Positions 41,724 to 51,199 of a DNA stretch of 64,000 bases are shown here, piece after piece. The DNA comes from RQOF01 sp964461135 (GTDB taxonomy: Bacteria > Calditrichota > Calditrichia > RBG-13-44-9), in assembly GCA_964461135.1 (NCBI GenBank), contig CAYWTB010000011.1:27598-91597 (forward strand), in the 5' to 3' direction. Made by a program: the position numbers and the translations under genes. A model generated the notes under the pieces. That model did no database searches. It was not told the origin of the DNA and saw only the letters and a program-made list of their open reading frames with translations. How positions within the stretch are numbered: the stretch's first letter is position 1; every line of letters starts with the position of its first letter.

Positions 41724-42731
41724 TTAACTGAGTATGGGTTCCTGCATCAGTTTTTCCACAATTTGAATTGGTGTAACTCCTTCAGCCTCCGCATTAAAAT
41801 TAGCGACTAACCGGTGGCGGAGAACCGGAACCGCACACATTTTCAGGTCGTCAATTTCTGGCGTAAAGCGTCCCTGTAGGGCAGCACGGGTTTTTGCACC
41901 CAATATGAGGAACTGGGATGCACGCGGTCCCGCTCCCCAGTTGATCCAGTTTTTAATATACTCAGGAGACTGCAAATGGGCGGGTCGGGTTAAACCCACA
42001 AGTTTTACTGCATATTCGATAACATTATCCGAAGCCGGCATTTTCCGGATGGCTTCCTGAAAATCCAATATTTCCCTGGCATTCATCACCTTGTCCAGTT
42101 TTGGAAGATAATCACTGGTGGTGGATTTTACGATGGATATTTCTTCATCAAAGGAAGGGTAATCTATCCATAAATTGAACATGAAGCGGTCCAGTTGAGC
42201 TTCCGGCAGGGGATAAGTGCCCTCCTGCTCAATGGGATTTTGTGTCGCCAGTACGAAAAAGGGTTCCTGCAGGGGGTATGTTTCGCCGGCTGCAGTTACT
42301 TCATGTTCCTGCATTGCTTCGAGTAAAGCGGCCTGGGTTTTGGGAGGGGTCCGATTTATTTCATCAGCCAGAACGATATTGGCAAATACCGGTCCTTTGG
42401 CGAAACGAAAGGTCTTACGGCCTGTCCCCATATCCTCTTCCAGAATTTCGGTACCGGTGATATCGGAAGGCATAAGGTCCGGTGTAAATTGTATTCGGCT
42501 GAATTTCAAATCCAGCACCTGGGCAAGCGTGCTTATCAGAAGAGTTTTTGCCAGACCGGGGACACCGATAATAAGGCAATGTCCGCGGGAGAAGAGTGTT
42601 ATCAGTAATTGATCAATAATCTCCTGCTGGCCGATAATGACTTTTTTTATTTCGTTATTTATTTTTGTATAAGATTCTGCCAGATGAATCAGAGCTTCAC
42701 CTTCATCTTTAAATTTATTCCTGGTTTCCAT
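41724..42731 (-). CDS. MoxR-family AAA+ ATPase
   Basis: 335 residues. Walker A GVPGLAKT, Walker B 'ANIVLADEINRTPPKTQAAL', sensor 'FVLATQNPIEQEGTYPLPEA' and 'QLDRFMF' are typical MoxR. The C-terminal lid with 'VPVLRHRLVANFNAEAEG' is also typical. MoxR ATPases act as chaperones, often in operon with DUF58 and von Willebrand factor A proteins. Here that partner set is absent: the upstream neighbour is an unrelated secreted protein, so this is an isolated copy. Confidence 0.92.
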   Translation of the reverse strand: METRNKFKDEGEALIHLAESYTKINNEIKKVIIGQQEIIDQLLITLFSRGHCLIIGVPGLAKTLLISTLAQVLDLKFSRIQFTPDLMPSDITGTEILEEDMGTGRKTFRFAKGPVFANIVLADEINRTPPKTQAALLEAMQEHEVTAAGETYPLQEPFFVLATQNPIEQEGTYPLPEAQLDRFMFNLWIDYPSFDEEISIVKSTTSDYLPKLDKVMNAREILDFQEAIRKMPASDNVIEYAVKLVGLTRPAHLQSPEYIKNWINWGAGPRASQFLILGAKTRAALQGRFTPEIDDLKMCAVPVLRHRLVANFNAEAEGVTPIQIVEKLMQEPILS

Positions 42732-42888
42732 AATCCCGTCTCTTTAATATGGGAAGGATAATAACTATTGTCTAAAAGATAAACAAATGGTTTTTCATTT
42801 CACAGCACATCAAATAACACTGTTTATTTCTGCTGAGGAGGAAGATCTTTAAATTTTCAGATTGTTATTTGTTACTATGCAGGATATA

Positions 42889-43869
42889 TCAGGAAGATTC
42901 CGGGAAGGTCAGATTGTTCCGGTAGGTGACAAACCATCTGCCCTCCCAGAAAACCGGAATATAATTGCCATGCACCGGTCCTACCCGAAAGAGAAGATTG
43001 GTGGTTTTTATGGTTTTGATATAATCCAGGCGAGCATCGGGGAAATCACGGGAAAGTTGATATAATTGCAGCGAATCGGAGCTGCTGGGAAGCAGGACGG
43101 GAGTATTATCAGCGTGGCGTGCATCAAAATAAAATTTCTGATCACTTATCTCCCCCTTCCGGTCGTAGTGGATTTCTTTGATGGTAAAGGAGGAGGCATC
43201 CGATGTGGGATTTCCTTTATCGTTATAGGGTGAAAAATTACGGAAACGTGTGCTCTGAATAAATACAAGTTCATTATCTTCAACAATGAACTTTTCACTA
43301 CCACCCCATTCTTCACCCAGACCCCTGCCTGAAAACCGGACGGTCAATGTGTCACAATACTCATTAACAAAATGGGCTCCGCAGAACAGACATCCGGCGA
43401 TACATTCGGGATAAATGGCGATCAGTTCATATCCGTTCTCAAATTCTTTCCATAAAAGCAGATCATTTTTAAAAACTCCGTAAACAAAGCTTTGAACATC
43501 ATATAACATGGACAGGGAAATGATGTAATGCCCCTTGGATAAGGATTCAATTATTTTTTTATGGTAATTCTCCGGATTGATTACCGCAAGATCATCTTCA
43601 TCCGGAGTAAGGTCTTTGTTTAATATTGAAAATTTGGTCAGTTCAGATACGTCTATATTCTGCACCAGTTCTGTACAGGTAGAATCCGCATAATAACTTA
43701 AAACAGGATGGAGGAAATCCGGATAACGATAACTGACCTTAATATTTTCCAGTTCGGAAAAGTTCCTGATATGAAAGATTCCCTGGCTCCGGATTTTTGC
43801 AGGAATTAAGAAGAGCTGCGAGACGAACAAAATTAGTAATGTTAAATTTCTGATATTTTTATCTGACAT
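42889..43869 (-). CDS. Secreted protein of unknown function
   Basis: 326 residues. Signal peptide about 1-29 (hydrophobic 'LTLLILFVSQLFLIPAKIRS'). The mature part is acidic and rich in Tyr, Phe and Asp. A Cys cluster 'CIAGCLFCGAHFVNEYC' lies near residue 155. The family is not recognised. It lies 157 nt upstream of moxR in the transcription direction, so they may share a transcript, but no functional link is evident. Confidence 0.65.
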   Translation of the reverse strand: MSDKNIRNLTLLILFVSQLFLIPAKIRSQGIFHIRNFSELENIKVSYRYPDFLHPVLSYYADSTCTELVQNIDVSELTKFSILNKDLTPDEDDLAVINPENYHKKIIESLSKGHYIISLSMLYDVQSFVYGVFKNDLLLWKEFENGYELIAIYPECIAGCLFCGAHFVNEYCDTLTVRFSGRGLGEEWGGSEKFIVEDNELVFIQSTRFRNFSPYNDKGNPTSDASSFTIKEIHYDRKGEISDQKFYFDARHADNTPVLLPSSSDSLQLYQLSRDFPDARLDYIKTIKTTNLLFRVGPVHGNYIPVFWEGRWFVTYRNNLTFPESS

Positions 43870-44047
43870 TATTGTAAAACTGATTACTTCCCTCTACTGT
43901 TTATTTTCAAATATATATATAAATAAATGTTAAAAAAATTGCTACGGGAAAATTTTTTTGTTTGTTTCAACAAAATAACATCCATTATTGCTTGAATATT
44001 TTATTTTCCGTAAAATTCAGCTTACTGGATTTTGAAGGAGACTACTG

Positions 44048-46276
44048 ATGAAAGAACCGGAAGTGAATCTGGAACTGGCCAGGCAACACGGGCTTAATGA
44101 GTCTGAGTACGATAAAATAAGGGAAATTCTGGGCCGCACTCCCACCTTTACCGAGTTGGGAATTTTTTCAGTCATGTGGAGTGAACACTGTTCATATAAG
44201 AATTCCATTGCCGAGCTGAAAAAACTGCCCCGCAGCGGAGGACGCCTGCTGGTGGGTGCCGGTGAGGAGAATGCCGGGCTGGTAGATATCGGTGATGGTC
44301 TGGCGGTATGTTTTAAAATTGAGAGCCATAATCATCCTTCGGCCGTGGAACCGTATCAGGGTGCGGCCACCGGGGTAGGTGGCATCATGCGGGATATATT
44401 TACCATGGGTGCCCGCCCCATTGCCGCACTGGATTCTCTGCGATTCGGTACCCTGAGCGTGGCGCGTAACCGGTATCTGTTTGATGGCGTGGTTCGGGGC
44501 ATAGCCGACTACGGAAATTGCCTGGGAGTCCCCACGGTAGCCGGTGAGATCTATTTTGAAGATTGCTACAGTAAAAATCCGCTGGTAAATGCCATGACGG
44601 TGGGCACTGTAAAGCATAACCAGACAGCATCTGCGGTAGCACGGGGTCAGGGTAATCCGGTTTTTGTGGTAGGTTCCAGAACGGGAAGGGATGGAATTCA
44701 CGGAGCTACCTTTGCATCGGAAGAATTAACTGAGGAATCGGAGAGCCGGCGGCCAAATGTGCAGGTGGGAGATCCTTTTACCGAGAAGCTGCTGCTGGAA
44801 GCGACTCTGGAAATGATCAAAGAGAAATTGCTGGTAGGCATTCAGGACATGGGTGCGGCAGGGATCACTTGCAGTACCACGGAAATGAGTGCCAAAGGTA
44901 AAAGCGGCATGGTTATTGACCTGGATAAGGTTCCGGTAAGAGAGGAGGGTATGACTCCTTATGAAATCATGTTATCCGAATCACAGGAACGCATGCTGGT
45001 TGTTGGCAAAAAAGGGAATGAAAGCCGAATCAAGGGAATCTGCAGCAAATGGGAGCTGATTTGTGAAGAAGTGGGTTATGTTACAGACGAACCAAATTTA
45101 AAGGTATTCTTCCGGGGAGAAAAAGTGGCTGATATTCCACCGTATTATTGTGTGCTGGGTGGGGGAGCACCGGTTTATTTCCGGGAATCCAGCCGGCCGG
45201 CGTATCTGGACCGTGTGCAGGCTTATGTTTTTGAAACCCTGGAAGCGGTGAATGATTTTGAGCAGATTTTTATGAAAGTATTTTCTTCTTCTAATATCGT
45301 TTCAAGGCACTGGATATATGAGCAGTATGACCACATGGTGAGAACTAATACAGCGGTTCTTCCCGGTGCCGGAGATGCGGCAGTCATCCGGATCAAGAAA
45401 ACCAGGAAGGCCTTATGCATGAAGACCGATGGGAATGGCCGCTATGTTTACCTCAATCCCCGCCGCGGAGGACAGATTGCAGTGGCAGAAGCAGCCCGGA
45501 ATGTGGTATGTACCGGAGCACAACCCCTGGCTATCACCAACTGCCTGAATTTTGGTAACCCCTATAAGCCCGAAATGTTCTACCTTTTCAGGGAAGCCGT
45601 TGCAGGTATGGGAGATGCATGCCGGATTCTGGACACTCCTGTAACCGGCGGTAATGTCAGCTTCTATAACGAAAGTCCTGAGAGCGCGGTTTATCCCACG
45701 CCGGTCATTGGAATGGTGGGGCTTATTGAGGATATTTCCCATATCACCTCTGCTGCTTTCAGGGATGCCGGGGACCTGGTTTATCTGCTTGGCGAAACAC
45801 GTCCGGAAATTGGCGGGAGTGAATTCCTGAAGGAGCAATACGGCATGGTAACCGGAGATTGTCCCACCCTGGATCTGGAACAGGAGAAAAATATGCAGAA
45901 TGCCTTGCTGCAGGCCATCCGAAATGGCTGGATCCGCTCTGCCCATGATGTTGCGGATGGGGGTCTGGCAGTGACACTGGCAGAAGCCTGCATCATGGAC
46001 AGGAAACATGCCGTGGGAGTGGAAATAATACTGCCTCAGAGCAATACACGGCCGGAGTGGGTACTTTTCAGTGAAAGCCAGAGCCGGGTAATTATCTCCA
46101 TATCACCGCGCCATAAAGATTCAGTAGAGAAATTTTTTCACAACCAAAACGTCCCGTTGTTTCGGCTGGGAAAAACCGGTGGTGACAGTTTGGTTATAAA
46201 TAACCTGATAAACCTTTCAACCCAAAAACTGATTGACATATATTATCCCGTATTGCATCGCAAAATGGAAAGCTGA
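44048..46276 (+). CDS. purL: Phosphoribosylformylglycinamidine synthase II
   Basis: 742 residues, the small PurL type that needs separate PurQ and PurS. It converts FGAR, glutamine and ATP to FGAM in purine synthesis. Blocks: 'TELGIFSVMWSEHCSYKNSI', 'FKIESHNHPSAVEPYQGAAT', 'GVGGIMRDIFTMGARPIA', 'GIQDMGAAGITCSTTEMSA', 'MLSESQERMLVV' and 'DVADGGLAVTLAEA'. A strong GAAGGAGA site precedes the ATG. No other purine genes are next to it. Confidence 0.96.
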   Translation: MKEPEVNLELARQHGLNESEYDKIREILGRTPTFTELGIFSVMWSEHCSYKNSIAELKKLPRSGGRLLVGAGEENAGLVDIGDGLAVCFKIESHNHPSAVEPYQGAATGVGGIMRDIFTMGARPIAALDSLRFGTLSVARNRYLFDGVVRGIADYGNCLGVPTVAGEIYFEDCYSKNPLVNAMTVGTVKHNQTASAVARGQGNPVFVVGSRTGRDGIHGATFASEELTEESESRRPNVQVGDPFTEKLLLEATLEMIKEKLLVGIQDMGAAGITCSTTEMSAKGKSGMVIDLDKVPVREEGMTPYEIMLSESQERMLVVGKKGNESRIKGICSKWELICEEVGYVTDEPNLKVFFRGEKVADIPPYYCVLGGGAPVYFRESSRPAYLDRVQAYVFETLEAVNDFEQIFMKVFSSSNIVSRHWIYEQYDHMVRTNTAVLPGAGDAAVIRIKKTRKALCMKTDGNGRYVYLNPRRGGQIAVAEAARNVVCTGAQPLAITNCLNFGNPYKPEMFYLFREAVAGMGDACRILDTPVTGGNVSFYNESPESAVYPTPVIGMVGLIEDISHITSAAFRDAGDLVYLLGETRPEIGGSEFLKEQYGMVTGDCPTLDLEQEKNMQNALLQAIRNGWIRSAHDVADGGLAVTLAEACIMDRKHAVGVEIILPQSNTRPEWVLFSESQSRVIISISPRHKDSVEKFFHNQNVPLFRLGKTGGDSLVINNLINLSTQKLIDIYYPVLHRKMES

Positions 46277-46578
46277 GGGTTCCCTCTGATTAATTTATCA
46301 GAGCGTATGGATAAATAACGCCGACTGCAAAACGTAAAAACAGGTTTCATCTGTCAGAAGCCTGGCACAGTTGACTGTTTGCATCTGGCAGAAATTTAAA
46401 AACAATTAACCAGAGACCGGTAACCAGAAAGCAGCATCCGGCACATCAGGGGGCAGAATTCAGTTATCCGTCACACATCCCCGTGGCCTGAAAGGTAGTC
46501 TTCCCGTTCCTTTTCCGGCCAGGCACTTGGCCTGTATCTGGCGGTGCATGTGGACGTTCTCGCCGGGAGGCAAAAATA
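46277..46578. other. Gap between purL and nfo
   Basis: No gene seen. A 7-bp hairpin CTCTGAT/ATCAGAG (46284-46303) lies shortly after purL but lacks a T-run, so it is at best a weak terminator. Otherwise unremarkable apart from the GGGAGG ribosome-binding site of nfo at the end. Confidence 0.5.
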
Positions 46579-47466
46579 TTGATTGAAATGTTGCCACAGC
46601 TCAATAATCAAACATCGGATCATCGTCCGCCACTCGGTGCCCATACGTCAATAGCGGGGGGAGTTGCCAATGCCATTCATTCCGGCAGTAAAATTGGTTG
46701 TGATGTTATTCAGTTGTTCAGCAAAAACCAGATGCAGTGGCTGGGAAAAGAACTTTCCGAACAGGAGATAGAGGATTTTCATGCCGCTGTGGAGCAAACC
46801 GGTGTTTATCCTATGACGGTTCACGATGCTTACCTGATTAATCTGGCCAGTACTCAGCCGGCGGTATACCGGAAATCTTTCCATGCCTTTATTGATGAAT
46901 TGAAGCGGTGTGAATCGTTGGGAGTGCCTTATCTGGTGATGCATCCGGGAGCACATCTGGGGGCAGGAGAGGAGGAAGGATTAAAAAAAATTGCCTGCAG
47001 TATCCGCAAAGCTTATGAGGAAGCGAGAGTATCACATACCGTGGTGTTACTTGAGACGACTGCGGGGCAGGGAACCAATGTGGGATACCGCTTCGAGCAG
47101 ATCAAATATCTGCTGGATGAAAGCGAACTCGGGAATAAAATTGCCGTCTGCGTGGACACCTGCCATATTTTTACAGCCGGATATGATTTCCGTACCAGGG
47201 CACAATGGTTGCGGACAAAAAAGGAGTTTAATCGCGTGATCGGTCTGGAAAAATTGAAAATAATTCATGTTAATGACAGCAAAAAAGATTTTAAAAGCAG
47301 GGTGGACCGGCATGAACGAATCGGGAAAGGGAAAATAGGTTTAAGAGGTTTCCGAATTATGATAAATGATCCGGATCTGAAAAATATTCCCATGATCCTG
47401 GAAATCTCCGGAGGGGATGAAGCATACCGGGAAGATATCCTTCTTCTGAGAAGCCTGCAAAAATAA
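46579..47466 (+). CDS. nfo: Endonuclease IV (AP endonuclease)
   Basis: 295 residues. The TTG start is chosen because GGGAGG lies 8 nt upstream; an ATG three codons later is the alternative. Metal ligands of the trinuclear zinc site are in 'GAHTSIAGGVANAI', 'LVMHPGAHLGAG', 'VLLETTAGQGTNVGYRFEQI', 'CVDTCHIFTAGYDF', 'IIHVNDSKKDFKSRVDRHER' and 'PMILEISG'. It cleaves DNA 5' to abasic sites during base excision repair. Single gene, closed by a terminator shared with pruA. Confidence 0.95.
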   Translation: MIEMLPQLNNQTSDHRPPLGAHTSIAGGVANAIHSGSKIGCDVIQLFSKNQMQWLGKELSEQEIEDFHAAVEQTGVYPMTVHDAYLINLASTQPAVYRKSFHAFIDELKRCESLGVPYLVMHPGAHLGAGEEEGLKKIACSIRKAYEEARVSHTVVLLETTAGQGTNVGYRFEQIKYLLDESELGNKIAVCVDTCHIFTAGYDFRTRAQWLRTKKEFNRVIGLEKLKIIHVNDSKKDFKSRVDRHERIGKGKIGLRGFRIMINDPDLKNIPMILEISGGDEAYREDILLLRSLQK

Positions 47467-47498
47467 AAAGACTCCCCGGGTTTCCGGAGAGTCTTTTT
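47465..47498. terminator. Bidirectional intrinsic terminator
   Basis: AAAAAGACTC pairs with GAGTCTTTTT, with an inner CCGG/CCGG possibility. It overlaps the nfo stop region and serves both nfo (+) and pruA (-), which converge. Confidence 0.85.
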
Positions 47499-47519
47499 CC
47501 TCGTAGTGATACGGGCCGT

Positions 47520-49154
47520 CTATTTTTCCATCATGAATGGATAGCGATAGTCTTTAGGGGGGATGAAATTTTCCTTGATCGTCCGGGGGGTAACCCAGCG
47601 GATCATATTGAGAAAACTGCCCGCTTTGTCATTGGTGCCGCTGGCCCGCCCGCCGCCAAATGGTTGCTGCCCCACCACTGCCCCGGTGGGTTTATCATTA
47701 ATATAAAAGTTGCCTGCAGCATCCACCAGAATGCGGTCCGCCAGTTCCACCGCATATCTGTCCTGTGCAAAAATGGCACCGGTTAATGCATAAGGCGATG
47801 TCTCATTACACAGGTGCAATGTTTCTTCGTATTTTTTATCGTCATAAATATAGATAGTTAGAACCGGTCCGAATATTTCTTCCTGCATGGTACGGAATTT
47901 GGGATTGGTGGTAACGACAACAGTCGGTTCTATAAAGAATCCTTTGCTGTCATCATATTCGCCGCCGAAAATAATTTCCGCTTCATCATCCTTTTTAATA
48001 TAATCTATATACCCGGTGATGGTGGTAAAAGCCGCCCGGTCAATAACGGCATTCATAAAATTAGTAAAATCCTCCACATCTCCCATTTTAATGGTTTTCA
48101 ATTCAGCCAGCAGGTACTCTTTCAGATCCGGCCAGATGGATTTGGGAATGTAAGCCCGGGAAGCGGCGGAACATTTTTGCCCCTGATATTCAAACGCGCC
48201 GCGGATAAGGGCAACGCCCAGCGCTTTAAGGTCAGCACTATTGTGTGCGACAACGAAATCCTTGCCGCCGGTTTCTCCCACAATTCGTGGATACCATTTG
48301 TAGTTCTGAATGTTATCTCCAACAGTTTTCCACATGCCCTGGAAAGTAGAGGTGCTTCCCGTAAAGTGAATCCCCGCTAATTGAGGTGAATTTAGAACGG
48401 GATTACCTACCTGGCTTCCCGGTCCCGGGATGAAATTAATAACCCCATCCGGTAAACCGGCAGTCTGAAACAATCTCATCAGATAGTAGGCGGAATATAC
48501 TGCGCTGGAAGCGGGTTTCCAGAGTGATACATTACCCATGATGGCCGGTGCGGTGGGGAGATTGCCGGCGATGGAGGTAAAATTAAAGGGTGTCACAGCG
48601 AAAACAAAACCTTCCAGTGGCCGGTATTCCATGCGATTCCAGGTTCCCATTGGAGAATAGGGTGGCTGCTGCTCGAAGATCTGCATGGCATAAAAAGAGT
48701 TAAACCGGTAAAAATCTATCAATTCAGCGGCAGAGTCAATTTCCGCCTGGAAAACATTTTTACTTTGCCCCAGCATGGTGGCGGCATTCAGAGTGTCACG
48801 CCACGGTCCAGCCAGCATTTCAGCCACTTTCATAAATACGGACACCCGGTCATACCAATGCATGGCAGCCCATTTTTTTCTGCTTTCAAGCGCCGCATCA
48901 ATAGCCATTTTCACTTCCTTTTCTCCTGCCTGATGATACCGGGCGATCACCGTCTTATGATCATGCGGGAGGATGCATTTGCCCAGTTTTCCGGTTTTGA
49001 TTTCCTTGCCACCGACGATAAGCGGGATCTCAATCTCTTTTCCTTTAAGCTCAGTTAATGTCTTTTTCAGGGAGGCCCGTTCGGGACTTCCGGGTGTATA
49101 AAATCTTAAGGGCTCATTCAGCGGTATGGGCAGATTAAATTTTGCATTTGGCAC
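47520..49154 (-). CDS. pruA: L-glutamate gamma-semialdehyde dehydrogenase
   Basis: 544 residues, the stand-alone (ALDH4-type) form used in Bacteroidota-like bacteria and in mitochondria. It oxidises glutamate semialdehyde from proline breakdown to glutamate with NAD+. Blocks: 'FAVTPFNFTSIAGNLPTAPA', 'GIHFTGSTSTFQGMWKTVGD', 'IVGETGGKDFVVAHNSADL' with catalytic-base Glu, 'AFEYQGQKCSAASRAYIP' with the catalytic Cys, and 'EEIFGPVLTIYIYDD'. The proline dehydrogenase gene is not in the window. Confidence 0.95.
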   Translation of the reverse strand: MPNAKFNLPIPLNEPLRFYTPGSPERASLKKTLTELKGKEIEIPLIVGGKEIKTGKLGKCILPHDHKTVIARYHQAGEKEVKMAIDAALESRKKWAAMHWYDRVSVFMKVAEMLAGPWRDTLNAATMLGQSKNVFQAEIDSAAELIDFYRFNSFYAMQIFEQQPPYSPMGTWNRMEYRPLEGFVFAVTPFNFTSIAGNLPTAPAIMGNVSLWKPASSAVYSAYYLMRLFQTAGLPDGVINFIPGPGSQVGNPVLNSPQLAGIHFTGSTSTFQGMWKTVGDNIQNYKWYPRIVGETGGKDFVVAHNSADLKALGVALIRGAFEYQGQKCSAASRAYIPKSIWPDLKEYLLAELKTIKMGDVEDFTNFMNAVIDRAAFTTITGYIDYIKKDDEAEIIFGGEYDDSKGFFIEPTVVVTTNPKFRTMQEEIFGPVLTIYIYDDKKYEETLHLCNETSPYALTGAIFAQDRYAVELADRILVDAAGNFYINDKPTGAVVGQQPFGGGRASGTNDKAGSFLNMIRWVTPRTIKENFIPPKDYRYPFMMEK

Positions 49155-49600
49155 TGTAAATCTCCTTATTCTTTATTTAATCAGACTGTTTTATTAAAGA
49201 TAAAAGTAACAAAAAAATGTAATGAAATTCACAAATAATGTCAATTGCTTTAAAAATACAGAAATTACAGGGAATTATTATTTGACAGGAATACTTAATG
49301 ATCTGTAAGGAAAACCTGCTTCCCGGAAAATGATTCAAAATTGTAAAAAATCAGGTTTGAAATCCCCGGCACTTGTAAAACTTTTTTATGATTTATGCCT
49401 TTAGCTCAGCAGAATGAAAGGGTAAACATAAAGATTTATGATTAGTACTTTAGCTCCGCAAATTTTGATTTATTCCGGACCGGAATATGAAAATATCTGG
49501 AAATATTTCAGGGCTGGTTATAAAATGATTTCGATTTTCATAATTTCTTTTGTATCATTAGTGCTTAAATTTGAAGACAAACATTCCCGGAGATAGTGTG
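49155..49600. other. Gene-free stretch with a short direct repeat
   Basis: No gene is seen between pruA and asnA, which are transcribed away from each other. The stretch is AT-rich. Two imperfect direct repeats of about 26 nt, TATGATTTATGCCTTTAGCTCAGC (49387-) and TATGATTAGTACTTTAGCTCCGC (49437-), lie 50 nt apart (quoted in part only), 210 and 160 nt before the asnA start. They may be operator sites for asnA. Confidence 0.4.
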
Positions 49601-50641
49601 ATGAAAGATGACCTGGTTATTCCGAAGAATTATCAACCGTTATTGAATCTGAAAGAAACGGAGAAAGCCATCCGGCTGATCAAGGAATTTTTTCAGATTA
49701 ATCTGGCATTCGAACTCAATCTCATCCGTATTACCGCTCCACTCTTTGTTCCCGCTGACACAGGAATTAATGATGATCTCGATGGTACAGAGAAACCGGT
49801 AGCTTTTCGGATCGCGGATTTGAATAATGTTCTGGTGGAAATCATTCAATCCCTGGCAAAGTGGAAACGTCTGATGCTGGCTGACCATGATTTTAAGGTG
49901 GGTGATGGCCTTTACACCGATATGAATGCTCTGCGGCCGGATGAAAAGCTGGATAATCTGCATTCCGTGTATGTGGATCAATGGGACTGGGAGAAAGTAA
50001 TATCTGAAGAGAACAGAACCCTGGATTTCCTCAAAGAGGAAGTGCTCAAAATTTATGATGTAATTCAGCGGACTGAAAAGTATATATGCTACCTTTATCC
50101 TTTCTTTTCTCCCGTCTTACCTGAGAACATTACATTTATTCATACTGAAGACCTGGAGAAGGAATATCCTGAACTGAGCCCGAAGGAACGGGAAGATATT
50201 ATCTGTAAAAAATACGGAGCTGTTTTTCTAATCGGCATCGGTGCCGATCTGGAATCGGGTTATCCCCATGACGAAAGAGCTCCCGATTATGATGACTGGA
50301 TTACTCCCACCCATGAGGGTTATCGTGGATTGAATGGCGATATTCTGGTTTACCATCCCATCCTGAAATGTGCATTTGAACTTTCCTCTATGGGAATAAG
50401 GGTAAGTCCCGATTCCATGCGTCAGCAGTTAAAGCTGAAAAATGTGCCGGAGCGGGAGAAACTGCTATGGCATAATCGGTTACTCAGTGGCCAGTTACCG
50501 CAATCCATCGGGGGCGGAATCGGTCAGTCCAGGTTGTGTATGTTCTATCTGAGGAAAGCACACATCGGAGAAGTTCAGAGCAGCGTCTGGTCGCAGGACG
50601 TGATATCTGCCTGCCGACGGCATAATATTTCGTTGCTTTAG
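49601..50641 (+). CDS. asnA: Aspartate-ammonia ligase (asparagine synthetase A)
   Basis: 346 residues (E. coli AsnA has 330). It makes asparagine from aspartate, ammonia and ATP with a class II aminoacyl-tRNA synthetase fold. Blocks: 'LIRITAPLFVPADTGINDDL', 'GTEKPVAFRI', 'VYVDQWDWEKVISEENRTLD', 'GAVFLIGIGADLESGYPHDE', 'RAPDYDDW' and 'LPQSIGGGIGQSRLCMFYLR'. I start at the ATG preceded by GGAG; an in-frame TTG ten codons earlier has no such site. Confidence 0.95.
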   Translation: MKDDLVIPKNYQPLLNLKETEKAIRLIKEFFQINLAFELNLIRITAPLFVPADTGINDDLDGTEKPVAFRIADLNNVLVEIIQSLAKWKRLMLADHDFKVGDGLYTDMNALRPDEKLDNLHSVYVDQWDWEKVISEENRTLDFLKEEVLKIYDVIQRTEKYICYLYPFFSPVLPENITFIHTEDLEKEYPELSPKEREDIICKKYGAVFLIGIGADLESGYPHDERAPDYDDWITPTHEGYRGLNGDILVYHPILKCAFELSSMGIRVSPDSMRQQLKLKNVPEREKLLWHNRLLSGQLPQSIGGGIGQSRLCMFYLRKAHIGEVQSSVWSQDVISACRRHNISLL

Positions 50642-50827
50642 GAAGGTTGGTAAACCATCTGGTTCGTGAAGAGGATCAAATCAGTATTGAAAATTTCAAA
50701 TTTTTCGCTCCCATTTTCACCGGATTAATACGAGATTACAATGATACTCAATTTACCCGGCAGGTGATGAATGTAAACTGATGGATGCAGAATATGAGAA
50801 TAATAATTATCAATAAAGGAGAAAAAC

Positions 50828-51184
50828 ATGGCCGGAAGAGTATCGGTACCGGAATTTAAAAAGGAACGGGACCGGCTGAATGAAATTGTGATGAAATATG
50901 CTGGACTAGAAACCAAAAGATTTTATAACCTGGATTCCCAGGTTTACCGGAAGGGCGGGGCATTGCCGGTAAAAATAAAAGAATTACTGGGACTTGTGGC
51001 TTCACTGGTGCTGCGTTGTGATGAATGTATCAAGTATCACATAATCAGGTGTTCTGAAGAAGGGCTTACCGACCAGGAACTGGAAGAAGCTCTTTCAATA
51101 AGTTTGATTGTCGGGGGATCCATCACAATTCCTCATCTGCGCCGCTCCTGGGATACCTGGGAAGAATTGAAGCATTCCAAATAA
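50828..51184 (+). CDS. AhpD/carboxymuconolactone-decarboxylase-like protein
   Basis: 118 residues, all-helical. The redox motif CDECIKYH (CxxC followed by His three residues on) lies in 'LRCDECIKYHIIRCSEEGLT', the AhpD core. Such proteins act as alkylhydroperoxidases or unknown reductases. AAGGAG lies upstream of the ATG. It is 15 nt before the ferritin-like/VIT gene on the same strand, suggesting shared expression in iron or oxidative stress (inference). Confidence 0.88.
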   Translation: MAGRVSVPEFKKERDRLNEIVMKYAGLETKRFYNLDSQVYRKGGALPVKIKELLGLVASLVLRCDECIKYHIIRCSEEGLTDQELEEALSISLIVGGSITIPHLRRSWDTWEELKHSK

Positions 51185-51199
51185 ATCTGACCGAAATGT

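Noticed and set aside
41724..43869. MoxR-linked defence or chaperone operon
   Set aside because: The usual DUF58 and von Willebrand partners are missing and the neighbour is an unrelated secreted protein.
46284..46303. Terminator after purL
   Set aside because: The hairpin is AT-rich and has no T-run on either strand, so it does not qualify as an intrinsic terminator.
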